DNA of 64,000 nt. Origin: Bacteroidales bacterium UBA1680 (GTDB taxonomy: Bacteria > Bacteroidota > Bacteroidia > Bacteroidales > UBA932). Positions 16,176-25,200 of the stretch are shown piece by piece. Made by a program: the position numbers and the translations under genes. Every line of letters starts with the position of its first letter. The stretch's first letter is position 1. The DNA lies in NCBI GenBank assembly GCA_002320605.1, contig DCKG01000017.1, forward strand, positions 62,391 through 126,390. Reading direction: 5' to 3'. The notes under the pieces were generated by a model. The model saw only the letters and a program-made list of their open reading frames with translations. It did not search any database and was not told the origin of the DNA.

Positions 16176-17051
16176 TTAAAGTTGCCCGTTGAGAAGGTGC
16201 CAGAGGATGACTGTGTGACGGGCTTCGGCGACATCGTGGACGCGGAGGATGTCGGCTCCGCCTTGGAGGGCGGCGAGGTGGGCGACTTGCGTGCCTGGAA
16301 GGGCTTCGGAAGGCGTGATGCCGAGCGGCTTCCAGATCATGCTCTTTCGGGAGACGCCTACGAGAAGCTGTTTGTCAAAAATCGCCAGCTGAGGCAGCTC
16401 ACGCAGCAGCTGCCAGTTCTGCTCAATGGTCTTCGCAAAGCCATAACCAGGGTCAAGGATCCAGTCGGAAATGCCGAATCGCATGGCGCGCTGAGAGAAG
16501 TCGGCGAAAAAGTCTTTCACTGCCGAGGTCACGTCATCGTAGTCCGTGAGGCTCTGCATGGTCTTGGAGTTTCCGCGCGAATGAGTGGCTATGTAGGGGA
16601 GTCCGAGCCGTCCCACCAGCGACAGCATCTCGTCCGATCCTCCGCTTATGTCGTTGACTATGAACGGTCCGAAAGCATTGTACGCCTTCAGGACTATCTC
16701 TGGCCTGAATGTGTCGATGGACACGTCGAAGTCCCGTTTGCCGCTCAGGAGCCTTAGCGCCGGTTCAAGTCTTCTCCACTCAGTCTCCTCGTCAACCGAA
16801 TCTGACCCGGGGCGCGTGGAGCAGGCTCCGAGATCGATGATGGCAGCTCCGTCTGCGGCCATCGACCGCACTCTGGAAAGGAATGTCTCCGGCACGAATT
16901 CGCCGGAAGCCGAGAGTACCCTGCTGCCGGCGTAAAACGAGTCATCGGTCAGATTGACGATTCCCATTATCTGAATATTTTTCCGTGAATTTGCCAGCCT
17001 GGATTCAGGCTTGGCTTTCGTAACGTTAAAATCTTGTCTAGTGTTTTCCAT
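16176..17051 (-). CDS. folP: Dihydropteroate synthase
   Basis: 291 residues. It condenses p-aminobenzoate with dihydropterin pyrophosphate in folate synthesis and is the sulfonamide target; cytosolic TIM barrel. Both Pfam signature blocks are visible: IQIMGIVNLTDDSFYAGSR, and GAAIIDLGACSTRPGSDSVDEETEWRRL. VNDISGG, WILDPGYGFAKT and VGVSRKSMI complete the pterin and pABA sites. About 27 extra N-terminal residues precede the core. The gene is divergent from tmk across 53 nt. Its -7 element ends about 8 nt from the ATG, so the mRNA would have almost no leader. Confidence 0.95.
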   Translation of the reverse strand: MENTRQDFNVTKAKPESRLANSRKNIQIMGIVNLTDDSFYAGSRVLSASGEFVPETFLSRVRSMAADGAAIIDLGACSTRPGSDSVDEETEWRRLEPALRLLSGKRDFDVSIDTFRPEIVLKAYNAFGPFIVNDISGGSDEMLSLVGRLGLPYIATHSRGNSKTMQSLTDYDDVTSAVKDFFADFSQRAMRFGISDWILDPGYGFAKTIEQNWQLLRELPQLAIFDKQLLVGVSRKSMIWKPLGITPSEALPGTQVAHLAALQGGADILRVHDVAEARHTVILWHLLNGQL

Positions 17052-17058
17052 AATGCGC

Positions 17059-17066
17059 CAAAAATA
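17059..17066 (-). promoter_or_regulatory. -7 element of folP
   Basis: Minus-strand TATTTTTG matches TAnnTTTG, with the ATG only 8 nt beyond it. This predicts a leaderless or nearly leaderless message. Confidence 0.45.
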
Positions 17067-17079
17067 GTCAAAATTGTGG

Positions 17080-17087
17080 TATCTTTG
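17080..17087 (+). promoter_or_regulatory. -7 element of tmk
   Basis: TATCTTTG matches TAnnTTTG, 17 nt before the tmk ATG. It is divergent from and close to the folP element. Confidence 0.5.
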
Positions 17088-17104
17088 CGAAGTTTTTTAA
17101 GAAT

Positions 17105-17836
17105 ATGCTAATAGTCATTGAAGGGTTGGACGGCTCCGGCAAGTCCACCCAGGTCCGGAAACTGAAGAAATACCTGGAGGGGAAGAACGACAAGTTCGAA
17201 TATATTCACTTCCCCAGATATGATGCCCCTGTGTACGGCGACCTCATCAGCAGCTTCTTGAGGGGCGATTTCGGTTCCATGAACGAAGTGCACCCGAAGC
17301 TGGTGGCGCTCCTTTATGCAGAGGATCGTCATGGCGCTGCACCTACCATGAAAAAGACCCTTGCAGAAGGCGGAGACGTGCTTCTGGACAGATATGTTTA
17401 TTCGAATATCGCCTACCAGTGCGCTAAAGTGGCAGACACGAAGGCAAGGGAGGCGCTAAGGCAGTGGATCTTCGACACTGAATACGGTGCATTCGGCCTT
17501 CCGAAGCCAGACTTGAACATATTCCTGGATGTGCCTATCTCGTTCGTCAAGAGCGAGTTGGAGGCGGCTAGGAAGGGAAAGGACAGGGAATATCTCCATG
17601 GCGCTCAGGATGTGCACGAGGCGGATATCGAGTTCCAGAAGCGAGTGAGGGATGTTTATAGGCGCCAGGCTGAACTGGATCCTAAGTTCATTTCCATCGA
17701 CTGCTCCGACGAGTTCGGAGACATGCTGCTCCCAGACGACATATTCGCTAAAATCGTCAAGGAGGTTGAATCATTGAAGTGCAGTGAAAATTTAGGTTCT
17801 AAGGCCGCTGCTTTGCGAAAACAAGATATTAAATGA
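17105..17836 (+). CDS. tmk: Thymidylate kinase
   Basis: 243 residues. It phosphorylates dTMP to dTDP for DNA synthesis; cytosolic. P-loop IEGLDGSGKSTQ at the N-terminus, the DRYVYSNIAYQ motif (dTMP and magnesium site, about residue 97), and FLDVPISFVK followed by a lid region with several Lys/Arg. It is slightly longer than E. coli Tmk, mainly at the C-terminus (ESLKCSENLGSKAAALRKQ). Its stop overlaps the start of the next gene by 4 nt (ATGA), so the two are translationally coupled. An ATG context of AAGAAT precedes the start, as at many starts in this window. Confidence 0.95.
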   Translation: MLIVIEGLDGSGKSTQVRKLKKYLEGKNDKFEYIHFPRYDAPVYGDLISSFLRGDFGSMNEVHPKLVALLYAEDRHGAAPTMKKTLAEGGDVLLDRYVYSNIAYQCAKVADTKAREALRQWIFDTEYGAFGLPKPDLNIFLDVPISFVKSELEAARKGKDREYLHGAQDVHEADIEFQKRVRDVYRRQAELDPKFISIDCSDEFGDMLLPDDIFAKIVKEVESLKCSENLGSKAAALRKQDIK

Positions 17837-19053
17837 AAAAATCCCATTATAGGTTAAGGAGATTCTGCGCATTCCTGATAGGTGCCACATTAGTAGTCGC
17901 AGGCGTTTTCAAATTGATGGATCCCGTGGGCACAGGGCTCATCATGGAGGACTATTTCAAGTTTTGCCATATTCAGTTTTTAGACCCTGCCGCCAAAGTG
18001 CTTGGAACCCTTCTTGCCCTGTTCGAGACTATTGTGGGAAGTGCCTTGATGACAGGGGTCTGGCGAAGGATCACCGCAATCGTGACATCTGCGATGGTAG
18101 CATTTTTCACCATCCTTACGCTCATTCTTGCCATTTCCAATCCTCCTATGGACTGCGGCTGTTTCGGAGAGGTGATTCACCTTACCAACCTGCAGACTTT
18201 CTTTAAGAACCTTGTGCTGCTGGCATTGGCTGCCATTGCGTTCCTTCCCATCAATGAATATGGCGATGCGAAGAAACTGAAATATATCGCTTTCTGGATA
18301 GCAGCCGCATCAATGCTAGGCTTCACGATATATTCATGGTTCACCATCCCTATGGTTGACTACACGGCGTTCAAACCGGGTAGCGAACTCTATGCATCGA
18401 TGGACAATCCATCCGAGGCATACGACGACATGGAGACAAAGGTGATTTACGAGAAAAATGGCCAGGAAGGCGCATTCCCGCTAGATAAGCTGCCTGACTC
18501 AACATGGACATACGTGAGGACTGAGACAGTGCGCATCAACGACGGGGAGGAGAACGAAACTTTCCCGCAGCTCTCTTTCAAAGACGCTGAAGGAAATTAC
18601 CAGGACGGGCTGGCTACGGAAGGCGACGTGATGGTATGCTCTGCTTACAAGCCGGAGAAACTCAAGGGAGGGGCTTGGGACAGGATGGCAGATGTTATGG
18701 AGATCGCGAAGAGCTCCGGATACGTTCCTATTGCGCTTGTGTCTTGTTCGCAGGAGACTTTCGATAGCTTGGGCTCCATTACTCCTGATGTGCGGTCGAG
18801 GCTGAAAAAATATGTTTATTTTGCTGATTTCAAGACACTTGTGTCAGTGAATAGGGCAAACGGAGGCTATACTCTCTTCAACGATGGAGAGTTGATACGG
18901 AAATATTCCGCCCGCTGGAATCCTTCGTCATCTGAGCTGCTGGATATGGCAGGCACTAATCCATCGGAAGAGATGCTGCATTACAGCACGAACGGCAGGC
19001 TGCATCTCCAGATGTTCTTCCTCTATCTATTCATAGTGCTGGTGCTGATTTAA
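17833..19053 (+). CDS. MauE/DoxX-like membrane protein with C-terminal soluble domain
   Basis: 406 residues. Four transmembrane helices fill residues 1-170, with the DoxX/MauE-type start (LIGATLVVAGVFKLMDPVGTG) and the redox-like motif MDCGCFGEVIHL in the loop before helix four. After a fifth hydrophobic segment comes an extracytoplasmic domain. It has a thioredoxin-like layout (GDVMVCSAYKPEKLKGGAWDRMADVMEIAKSSGYVPIALVSCSQETFDSL) but lacks a CxxC. A final hydrophobic helix (MFFLYLFIVLVLI) closes it. MauE-like proteins help disulfide chemistry or pass electrons in the membrane, which would fit the CGC motif; this is inference. I recall this family as an uncharacterised conserved Bacteroidetes protein. 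It is coupled to tmk by a 4-nt overlap. Confidence 0.75.
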   Translation: MKKSHYRLRRFCAFLIGATLVVAGVFKLMDPVGTGLIMEDYFKFCHIQFLDPAAKVLGTLLALFETIVGSALMTGVWRRITAIVTSAMVAFFTILTLILAISNPPMDCGCFGEVIHLTNLQTFFKNLVLLALAAIAFLPINEYGDAKKLKYIAFWIAAASMLGFTIYSWFTIPMVDYTAFKPGSELYASMDNPSEAYDDMETKVIYEKNGQEGAFPLDKLPDSTWTYVRTETVRINDGEENETFPQLSFKDAEGNYQDGLATEGDVMVCSAYKPEKLKGGAWDRMADVMEIAKSSGYVPIALVSCSQETFDSLGSITPDVRSRLKKYVYFADFKTLVSVNRANGGYTLFNDGELIRKYSARWNPSSSELLDMAGTNPSEEMLHYSTNGRLHLQMFFLYLFIVLVLI

Positions 19054-19074
19054 TGAATATTCCACGCTTCTTGG

Positions 19075-19082
19075 TATATTTG
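19075..19082 (+). promoter_or_regulatory. -7 element of ftsY
   Basis: TATATTTG matches TAnnTTTG, 18 nt before the ftsY ATG. A TTTA at 19049-19052 could be a weak -33 at 22-nt spacing. Confidence 0.5.
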
Positions 19083-19100
19083 TAAGTTTTAAGAATTATC

Positions 19101-20033
19101 ATGGGACTGTTTGACAAAGGGGTACAGAAAACCAAGCAAAGCTTTTTCCAGAAGCTGTCTAGGGCTATCGTAGGTAAATCGAAGGTGGATGATGATGTGC
19201 TGGATGCCATAGAAGAGGCTCTGGTATCTTCAGATATGGGCGTAGATACGACCCTGAAGATTATCGACAGCCTCGAGTCGAGGGTGAAGAGCGACAAATA
19301 CATGTCCTTGGACGAGCTGGCGGACATGCTCCGTGACGAGATAGGCGAGCTTCTGAACGTGGGGGGCGAGATTTCGTCCGCTGAGCCGTTCGACCTGACG
19401 AAAAAGCCGTTGGTGGTGATGGTCGTGGGCGTGAACGGGGTCGGCAAAACGACCACTATAGGCAAGCTGGCGGCGCGTTACAAGGCCCAGGGCAAGAAGG
19501 TGATCCTTGGCGCTGCGGACACATTCAGAGCGGCCGCAGTCGATCAGCTGCAGATTTGGGCAGACAGGGCTGGCGTGGACATCGTCAGGCAGAATCAGGG
19601 CTCCGATCCGGCATCAGTGGCGTACGACACCGTAAGCTCTGCGGTCGCGAAGAACGCCGACGTGGTGCTGATAGACACCGCCGGCAGGCTTCACAACAGG
19701 GTGGATCTTATGAATGAGCTTACGAAAATCCGGAATGTGATGCGCAAAGTCATTCCTGACGCCCCTCACGAGGTGCTTTTGGTGCTTGATGCATCCACCG
19801 GCCAGAATGCCTACCAGCAAGCCAAGGAATTCTCCAAGGCAACCGATATCACTTCGCTTGCGATCACGAAGCTGGACGGCACCGCCAAAGGGGGAGTGGT
19901 AATCGGCATTGTGGACCAGCTGAAAGTGCCCGTGAAATTCATAGGAATAGGAGAGGGAATAGACGACCTGAAGCCTTTCGACAAAAAAGAGTTCGTGACG
20001 TCGCTTTTCTCCACAGGGGATTTGAAAGGATAG
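19101..20033 (+). CDS. ftsY: Signal recognition particle receptor FtsY
   Basis: 310 residues, the NG core only: the acidic A domain of enterobacterial FtsY is absent, as is usual in Bacteroidetes. The helical N domain (KQSFFQKLSRAIVGKSKVDDDVLDAIEEALVSSDMG) is followed by the SRP GTPase motifs GVNGVGKTTTIGKLA, DTFRAAAVDQL, VLIDTAGRLHNRVDLMNEL, TKLDGTAKGG and GIGEGIDDLKPF. It receives ribosome-bound SRP at the inner membrane and passes the nascent chain to SecYEG. It is followed 21 nt later by pheT on the same strand, so the two could be co-transcribed. Confidence 0.96.
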   Translation: MGLFDKGVQKTKQSFFQKLSRAIVGKSKVDDDVLDAIEEALVSSDMGVDTTLKIIDSLESRVKSDKYMSLDELADMLRDEIGELLNVGGEISSAEPFDLTKKPLVVMVVGVNGVGKTTTIGKLAARYKAQGKKVILGAADTFRAAAVDQLQIWADRAGVDIVRQNQGSDPASVAYDTVSSAVAKNADVVLIDTAGRLHNRVDLMNELTKIRNVMRKVIPDAPHEVLLVLDASTGQNAYQQAKEFSKATDITSLAITKLDGTAKGGVVIGIVDQLKVPVKFIGIGEGIDDLKPFDKKEFVTSLFSTGDLKG

Positions 20034-20054
20034 AATATAAAATATTAAAGGAAT

Positions 20055-22496
20055 ATGAAGCTTTCTTATAATTGGCTTAAAGACTATTTGGAGTCGGATC
20101 TCACGCCGCAGCAGATTGCGGATGCGATGACGGCGATTGGAATTGAGGTTGATTCAGTTGAGGAACAGGAGGAGATTCCTGGTGGACTGGAAGGTGTAGT
20201 GGTCGCTGAAGTGATTGAATGCGGACCGCATCCGGATTCAGACCATCTGCACGTCACGAAAGTGAACGATGGCACTGGTGAGCCTCTGACGGTCGTCTGC
20301 GGTGCTCCGAATGTTTCAAAAGGCCAGAAAGTGCTTTTCGCCCGCATAGGAGCCGTGCTGCCTGGGGATTTCAAAATAAAGAAATCCAAATTGCGTGGGG
20401 TAGAGTCAATGGGAATGATCTGCGCCGAGGACGAGCTCGGCATAGGTACTGACCATGCGGGAATAATGGTGCTGCCGGAGGATGCCGTCGTCGGGACCCC
20501 AGCAAAGGAATATCTACATTTAAAGACCGAGGCCGTAATTGAATATGAGATAACGGCGAATCGCGTGGACGCCGCTTCGCACATCGGCGTGGCTCGCGAC
20601 CTTTATGCCTGGATGCGTCTCAATAACATTCCTTGCAAGTTCCATTACCCAGACGTAAGCGCATACAAGGACGGCGATGGGAATGCCATTCCAATCGATG
20701 TCGAGGATGCGACTGCCGCACCTCGCTACGCTGGAATAACGATTCGTGGCGCCAAAGTCGGCCCGTCTCCGGAGTGGCTTCAGAAGAAATTGATTTCCAT
20801 CGGGTTGCGCCCGATTGACAATATCGTAGACGTGTCCAATTTCGTGCTGTTCGAGCTTGGCCAGCCGCTGCACACGTTCGATGCTTCAAAGATAATAGGA
20901 GGGAAGGTTATAGTGCGTAGGGCGAAAGAGGGAGAGAAACTCGTTACCCTGGACGGCGTGGAAAGAACGCTTCATGCGACCGACATCGTGATAGCCAATG
21001 CGGACGGGCCTATGTGCATAGCGGGAGTGTTCGGAGGCAAGGAATCCGGAGTTTCCCAGACCACCACGGACATATTCGTAGAGAGTGCTTATTTCGATCC
21101 TGGCTCCATTCGGAAGACTTCTAAGAGCCAGGGTTTGCAGACTGATGCATCTTTCCGCTACGAGAGAGGGGCGGACCCATCAATCTGCGAATATGCTTGC
21201 AAGCGTGCCGCACTGCTGATTCAGGAGGTTGCCGGCGGCCATGTCGAGGGTAATATGCAGGAGTTCTACCCAGTGCCGATTCGCAAGAAAGTCATCGACT
21301 TGGATTACGATAGGATTGAAGATTTCATTGGCAAGAAAATAGGCTACGACACCATCGAGAAAATTCTCACTTTCTTGGCCTACGATTTCGTGGAAAGAAG
21401 GCCGGACGGGGCGAAAGTCGCCGCCCCTACCTATATGGTGGATGTCTATCGCGAGTGCGACGTGGTCGAGGAAATCCTGAGAATCTACGGCTACAACAAC
21501 GTGGACCTGCCGATGCACATGAAGATGAGCGTGAGCGCTACTCCGACCCCAGAGCCAGAAGCTATCCGTAACGGGATTTCCAATTTCCTGGCAGCCAACG
21601 GCTTCGTAGAGACGATGAACAACTCGCTCACGAAATCGGCATACTATGCCGGCCTTAAAACATATCCAGAAGAAAGGTGCGTGAGAATAGTGAATCCTTT
21701 GAGCACGGACCTCAATGTAATGCGCCAGAACCTCATATTCAATGGCCTCGAGGTGGTAGCATACAATGTCAACCGTCAAATGACGAACCTTAAATTCTTT
21801 GAATATGGCTCTGTTTATAGTCATGACCCTCAGAAGGATGGCAAAACGCTGGATGCTTACGAGGAGCATCCGGCATTCGGCCTGTTCATGACAGGAACAC
21901 CGGAGAAGGCTTGGAACTACCAACCTGGCAAGAGCGACTTCTTCCAGCTTAAAGGCTATCTGGAACTGCTGATGAAGCGTTTCGGCGCTGACCTTTATCA
22001 GATGCAGGCTGCTCCTGCACCAGGAGATGTATTCAGTGAAGGAACTGCCTACGCCATGCCAGGGCAGCAAATTCCGCTGGCAGTCATAGGCACAGTGCTT
22101 CCGGCTCTTGCGAAGAAATTCGACGTGAAGCAGCCAGTGTTCGCTTGCGAGATAAACTGGAACATGCTGTTCACTTTAGTGAAGAGAGACAAGGTTCATT
22201 TCACTGAGTTGCCGAAATTCCCTGAAGTTAGGAGAGATATGGCATTACTCTTGGATGAGTCCGTAAGCTATGCTGATCTGCATAAAGCGGCATTCAAGAC
22301 AGCGAAGAAGTTGCTGAAGAGCGTTTCGCTGTTTGATGTTTACAGAGGCGACAAAATTCCTTCCGAGAAGAAGCAGTATGCCTTGAGCTTCGTTTTGCAA
22401 GATCCGGAAAAAACCCTCACTGACGATGCTGTGGAGCAGATAATGTCAAAATTACTGTCCTCATTCCAGAATCAGTTCGGTGCTATTCTAAGATAA
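20055..22496 (+). CDS. pheT: Phenylalanyl-tRNA synthetase beta subunit
   Basis: 813 residues. It charges tRNA-Phe with the alpha subunit as a heterotetramer; pheS is not in the window. Domains in order: EMAP-like tRNA-binding fold (VVAEVIECGPHPDSDHLHVTKV, residues about 40-150), B3/B4 editing domain, B5 (about 405-475, with DVYRECDVVEEILRIYGYNNV), catalytic-like core, and the C-terminal FDX-ACB anticodon domain (FPEVRRDMALLLDESVSYADL to the end). The length is typical of the bacterial beta chain. The next gene begins 4 nt after the stop, opening a compact run of four genes. Confidence 0.97.
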   Translation: MKLSYNWLKDYLESDLTPQQIADAMTAIGIEVDSVEEQEEIPGGLEGVVVAEVIECGPHPDSDHLHVTKVNDGTGEPLTVVCGAPNVSKGQKVLFARIGAVLPGDFKIKKSKLRGVESMGMICAEDELGIGTDHAGIMVLPEDAVVGTPAKEYLHLKTEAVIEYEITANRVDAASHIGVARDLYAWMRLNNIPCKFHYPDVSAYKDGDGNAIPIDVEDATAAPRYAGITIRGAKVGPSPEWLQKKLISIGLRPIDNIVDVSNFVLFELGQPLHTFDASKIIGGKVIVRRAKEGEKLVTLDGVERTLHATDIVIANADGPMCIAGVFGGKESGVSQTTTDIFVESAYFDPGSIRKTSKSQGLQTDASFRYERGADPSICEYACKRAALLIQEVAGGHVEGNMQEFYPVPIRKKVIDLDYDRIEDFIGKKIGYDTIEKILTFLAYDFVERRPDGAKVAAPTYMVDVYRECDVVEEILRIYGYNNVDLPMHMKMSVSATPTPEPEAIRNGISNFLAANGFVETMNNSLTKSAYYAGLKTYPEERCVRIVNPLSTDLNVMRQNLIFNGLEVVAYNVNRQMTNLKFFEYGSVYSHDPQKDGKTLDAYEEHPAFGLFMTGTPEKAWNYQPGKSDFFQLKGYLELLMKRFGADLYQMQAAPAPGDVFSEGTAYAMPGQQIPLAVIGTVLPALAKKFDVKQPVFACEINWNMLFTLVKRDKVHFTELPKFPEVRRDMALLLDESVSYADLHKAAFKTAKKLLKSVSLFDVYRGDKIPSEKKQYALSFVLQDPEKTLTDDAVEQIMSKLLSSFQNQFGAILR

Positions 22497-22500
22497 TCAG

Positions 22501-23172
22501 ATGAGACGATTCGTCGGCATATTCATTTCCATCCTAGTGGTGTGCGCATTAGCTTGCTCTTGCGTACGAAGACCGAAGACAATTCCTCAGAAGAAGATGA
22601 AGGAAATATACAAAGAAATGTTCTTGGCCGACCAGTGGCTGAATAACAATCCGGACAAGCGTTCTAAGGCCGACACGACATGGTTCTACGAACCCATTCT
22701 GGAAAAGCATGGTTACACTCTGGATGATTATTATCACACGGTAGCTGTTTATCTCGAAGACCCAAAACGATTCGTAGACCTTATGGATGATGTCTCCGCT
22801 ATGCTTTCTTCTGAATCTGAACGCCTTGTGGCAGAAGTGGATAGAGAAGATGTGGCGTCAAGCATACATGCGGCAAGCGTGAAGTGGAAAATCGGTTATC
22901 GTAATGATGACCTGAAAGTCATTACTAAGGGCTACAGGATGACGAAGGAAGCGGACAGCGTCTGGTATCCGAAACCTATCGTTGAAGACACTGTATTCTC
23001 TGGCCCTGAAATGTTTTTCGATGAATTGCCAGATCCAGTGCCTGACTCTCTTAAAGCGGATGCTGAAGCTTCGGGGCTCCCAAAGGCGAAGGAATTCAAT
23101 GATGAGGATAAGGTAATAAAAAATATATCTGTGATTAATGCAATGCCTGTCCTTAAAGCCAAAACGAAATGA
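22501..23172 (+). CDS. DUF4296-type lipoprotein
   Basis: 223 residues. A lipoprotein signal (MRRFVGIFISILVVCALACSC) is followed by the conserved block KTIPQKKMKEIYKEMFLADQWL. It continues with YEPILEKHGYTLDDYYHTVAVYLEDPKRF, which is the DUF4296 pattern seen in many Bacteroidetes lipoproteins. The C-terminal half is less conserved and ends in a basic tail. The function is unknown. It is probably in the periplasm or outer membrane. It lies 4 nt after pheT and overlaps the amidohydrolase start by 4 nt, so it is translated from the same message. Confidence 0.82.
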   Translation: MRRFVGIFISILVVCALACSCVRRPKTIPQKKMKEIYKEMFLADQWLNNNPDKRSKADTTWFYEPILEKHGYTLDDYYHTVAVYLEDPKRFVDLMDDVSAMLSSESERLVAEVDREDVASSIHAASVKWKIGYRNDDLKVITKGYRMTKEADSVWYPKPIVEDTVFSGPEMFFDELPDPVPDSLKADAEASGLPKAKEFNDEDKVIKNISVINAMPVLKAKTK

Positions 23173-24359
23173 ATAGAATAGCGGCCTCATATGTTTTCCC
23201 TCTTGGAGGAAGTGAACCTATTAGAAACGGATACATTGAATATGCTGACGACGGAACAGTCGTCTCTGTCGGAGCTTGCGAGAATCCTAGTGGCGAGAGC
23301 GAATTTCTGGACGGAGAGGCAATAGTGCCAGGTTTCGTGAACGCCCACTGCCACGTGGAGCTTTCTTACATGAAAGGCTTGTTCAAGAAAGGCACCGGAA
23401 TGGCTGGCTTCATCGATCAGATTAATGCCCTTCGAGACACCAAGCCGATGGAAGAGAAGATCTCTGACATTCAGTTCTGGATGGATGCGATGTGGTCGAG
23501 GGGAGTGCAGGCCATGGCTGACATAAGCAACTGCGCAGACTCGTTCGAGATAAAACGAAAATCCCCGATGTACTCTAGAACTTTCCTGGAGGTGTTCGGA
23601 ACCGAGCCGGAAGATTGCGAAAAAGTTATTGCTAGCGTACTGGCGCTCCAGAAAATTGCCGGAAGCTTCGGTTTGGATGCGTCTCCGACTCCTCACGCTT
23701 GCTACACCATGAGCCCGGAGCTGCTCACGGCATCTTCAAGAGAAGGGCTCAAATCAGGCTATCTTTCTTTCCATAGCGAGGAAACTCATGAAGAAGAGGA
23801 GATGCTGAAATATGGCTGCGGAAAGATGTGGGACAATAGAAAAGCCGCTGGAATGAGCGTTCCTCCTGTCACGGGGAAATCTTCTCTGTCATATTTCATC
23901 GATAGGCTTGAAAAAGCTCATCCTGCACCGTTCGATGAGCATATTCTCTTAGTGCATGAAGTCTGCATGGATCAGGAAGGCATAGATGCCATGAAAGCAG
24001 TGATGAGACATCCTTTCATAGCCCTCTGCCCTTGTTCCAATATATTCATACATAATGCCTTGCCTCCTGTCCGTCTGATGCTTCGCAATGGGCTGAAGCT
24101 CACCATTGGCACAGATTCGCTATCCAGCAATGACGATTTGGACATCGTCAGGGAAATGCACTGCTTGCAATGCAATTTCGAAGGACTCAGCCTCAATGAA
24201 CTGCTGACGTGGGCGTGCCAGAACGGTGCGGAATTCTTGTCGAAGGAAGATGTCATCGGTTCGATTGAGCCAGGGAAAAAGCCTGGGCTGGTTGCGATTG
24301 GCAATCTTTCTGATTCCGCTTCATTGACGCCTGCAAGCGTCTCTCGTCGAATAATATAA
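23169..24359 (+). CDS. Amidohydrolase-superfamily deaminase/chlorohydrolase-like enzyme
   Basis: 396 residues, cytosolic TIM barrel. Metal ligands are visible as GFVNAHCHVELSYM (the usual HxH is here H-C-H), SFHSEETHEEEEML, HEVCMDQEGIDAM and TIGTDSLSSNDDLDIVREM (the Asp before the Leu is the usual general base). This is the layout of the SsnA/TrzN/MtaD branch, which hydrolyses amino or halo groups on heterocycles such as S-adenosylhomocysteine or guanine. The substrate cannot be assigned. It is coupled to the DUF4296 lipoprotein by a 4-nt overlap and followed 4 nt later by a radical SAM gene. Confidence 0.88.
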   Translation: MNRIAASYVFPLGGSEPIRNGYIEYADDGTVVSVGACENPSGESEFLDGEAIVPGFVNAHCHVELSYMKGLFKKGTGMAGFIDQINALRDTKPMEEKISDIQFWMDAMWSRGVQAMADISNCADSFEIKRKSPMYSRTFLEVFGTEPEDCEKVIASVLALQKIAGSFGLDASPTPHACYTMSPELLTASSREGLKSGYLSFHSEETHEEEEMLKYGCGKMWDNRKAAGMSVPPVTGKSSLSYFIDRLEKAHPAPFDEHILLVHEVCMDQEGIDAMKAVMRHPFIALCPCSNIFIHNALPPVRLMLRNGLKLTIGTDSLSSNDDLDIVREMHCLQCNFEGLSLNELLTWACQNGAEFLSKEDVIGSIEPGKKPGLVAIGNLSDSASLTPASVSRRII

Positions 24360-24363
24360 GAAT

Positions 24364-25119
24364 ATGCTGAGGGAGAATATAGTTTTCGGGCCGATTCATT
24401 CTCGCCGCCTTGGCGCATCGTTAGGTATAAATCTGCTGCCGCAGAAAGGAAAACTCTGCGACTTCGACTGCATCTATTGCGAGTGCGGGTGGAATAAGGA
24501 CGGGCTGGGGGATAGGAATATTCCGTCGGCTGATGACGTTAAGGCTGCTCTTGGAGCAATGCTGCAAGAATGCTCCAGAGGTGGCACCAAAATAGATTCG
24601 ATTACTTTTTCCGGAGATGGCGAGCCTACGCTGAACCCGGATTTTCCAGAAATCATAGACATCACGCTGGCATTGCGTGATAAATATTATCCTAGCGCAA
24701 AAGTTTCTGTCCTGTCTAACTCAACGAGAATCTCCCGAAAAGAAGTTTTCGATGCTCTGCGCAAAGTGGATAATCCCATAATGAAGATCGATGCCCCAAC
24801 GGATGAGCTCGCAGCCAGGATCAATAAGCCCTCTTGCGGGTACCATGTCTCAGATATCGTAGAAGGACTGAAAAAATTTAACGGCGATTTCATCTTGCAG
24901 ACCATGTTCCTGAAGGCTCCGGACTTCGATTCCTCATCGCCTGAAGTCTTGGATGGCTGGATGGAAATCGTTCGCGAGCTGAGCCCTCGCGAGGTCATGG
25001 TCTACACCCTTGACCGCCCTGCCCCAGCACAAAATCTTAGCAAATTCACGGTGGAAGAAATGACGGCCTTAGTCCGGCCTCTAGTGGACGAAGGCTTCAA
25101 CATTCAGATCAGAGGTTGA
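24364..25119 (+). CDS. Radical SAM protein
   Basis: 251 residues. The cluster motif CDFDCIYCEC (CxxxCxxC, about residue 32) is preceded by FGPIHSRRLGASLGINLLP, a signature shared by a group of uncharacterised radical SAM proteins. The SAM-binding GDGEPTLNP follows. No auxiliary cluster or SPASM domain is evident, and the protein ends at the barrel edge. The target is unknown. Its place at the end of the pheT-DUF4296-amidohydrolase run suggests shared expression rather than a proven pathway. No thiamine or cofactor genes are adjacent that would narrow its role. Confidence 0.88.
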   Translation: MLRENIVFGPIHSRRLGASLGINLLPQKGKLCDFDCIYCECGWNKDGLGDRNIPSADDVKAALGAMLQECSRGGTKIDSITFSGDGEPTLNPDFPEIIDITLALRDKYYPSAKVSVLSNSTRISRKEVFDALRKVDNPIMKIDAPTDELAARINKPSCGYHVSDIVEGLKKFNGDFILQTMFLKAPDFDSSSPEVLDGWMEIVRELSPREVMVYTLDRPAPAQNLSKFTVEEMTALVRPLVDEGFNIQIRG

Positions 25120-25167
25120 GAAGTTGAAAATCTTTGGGCGCAGGGTTTTTTCCTGAGCTTTTTTCTT

Positions 25168-25175
25168 TACCTTTG
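25168..25175 (+). promoter_or_regulatory. -7 element of deoC
   Basis: TACCTTTG matches TAnnTTTG, 25 nt before the deoC ATG. The T-rich stretch at about 25145-25149 is at -33 distance but lacks the G. Confidence 0.5.
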
Positions 25176-25200
25176 TAATCAACATTAGTGCAGCGATATT

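Noticed and set aside
21180..22070. 296-codon open frame antisense to pheT
   Set aside because: Same reasoning: the sense strand is an unbroken, motif-rich synthetase, and the antisense product is His/Leu/Val-rich with no recognisable fold.
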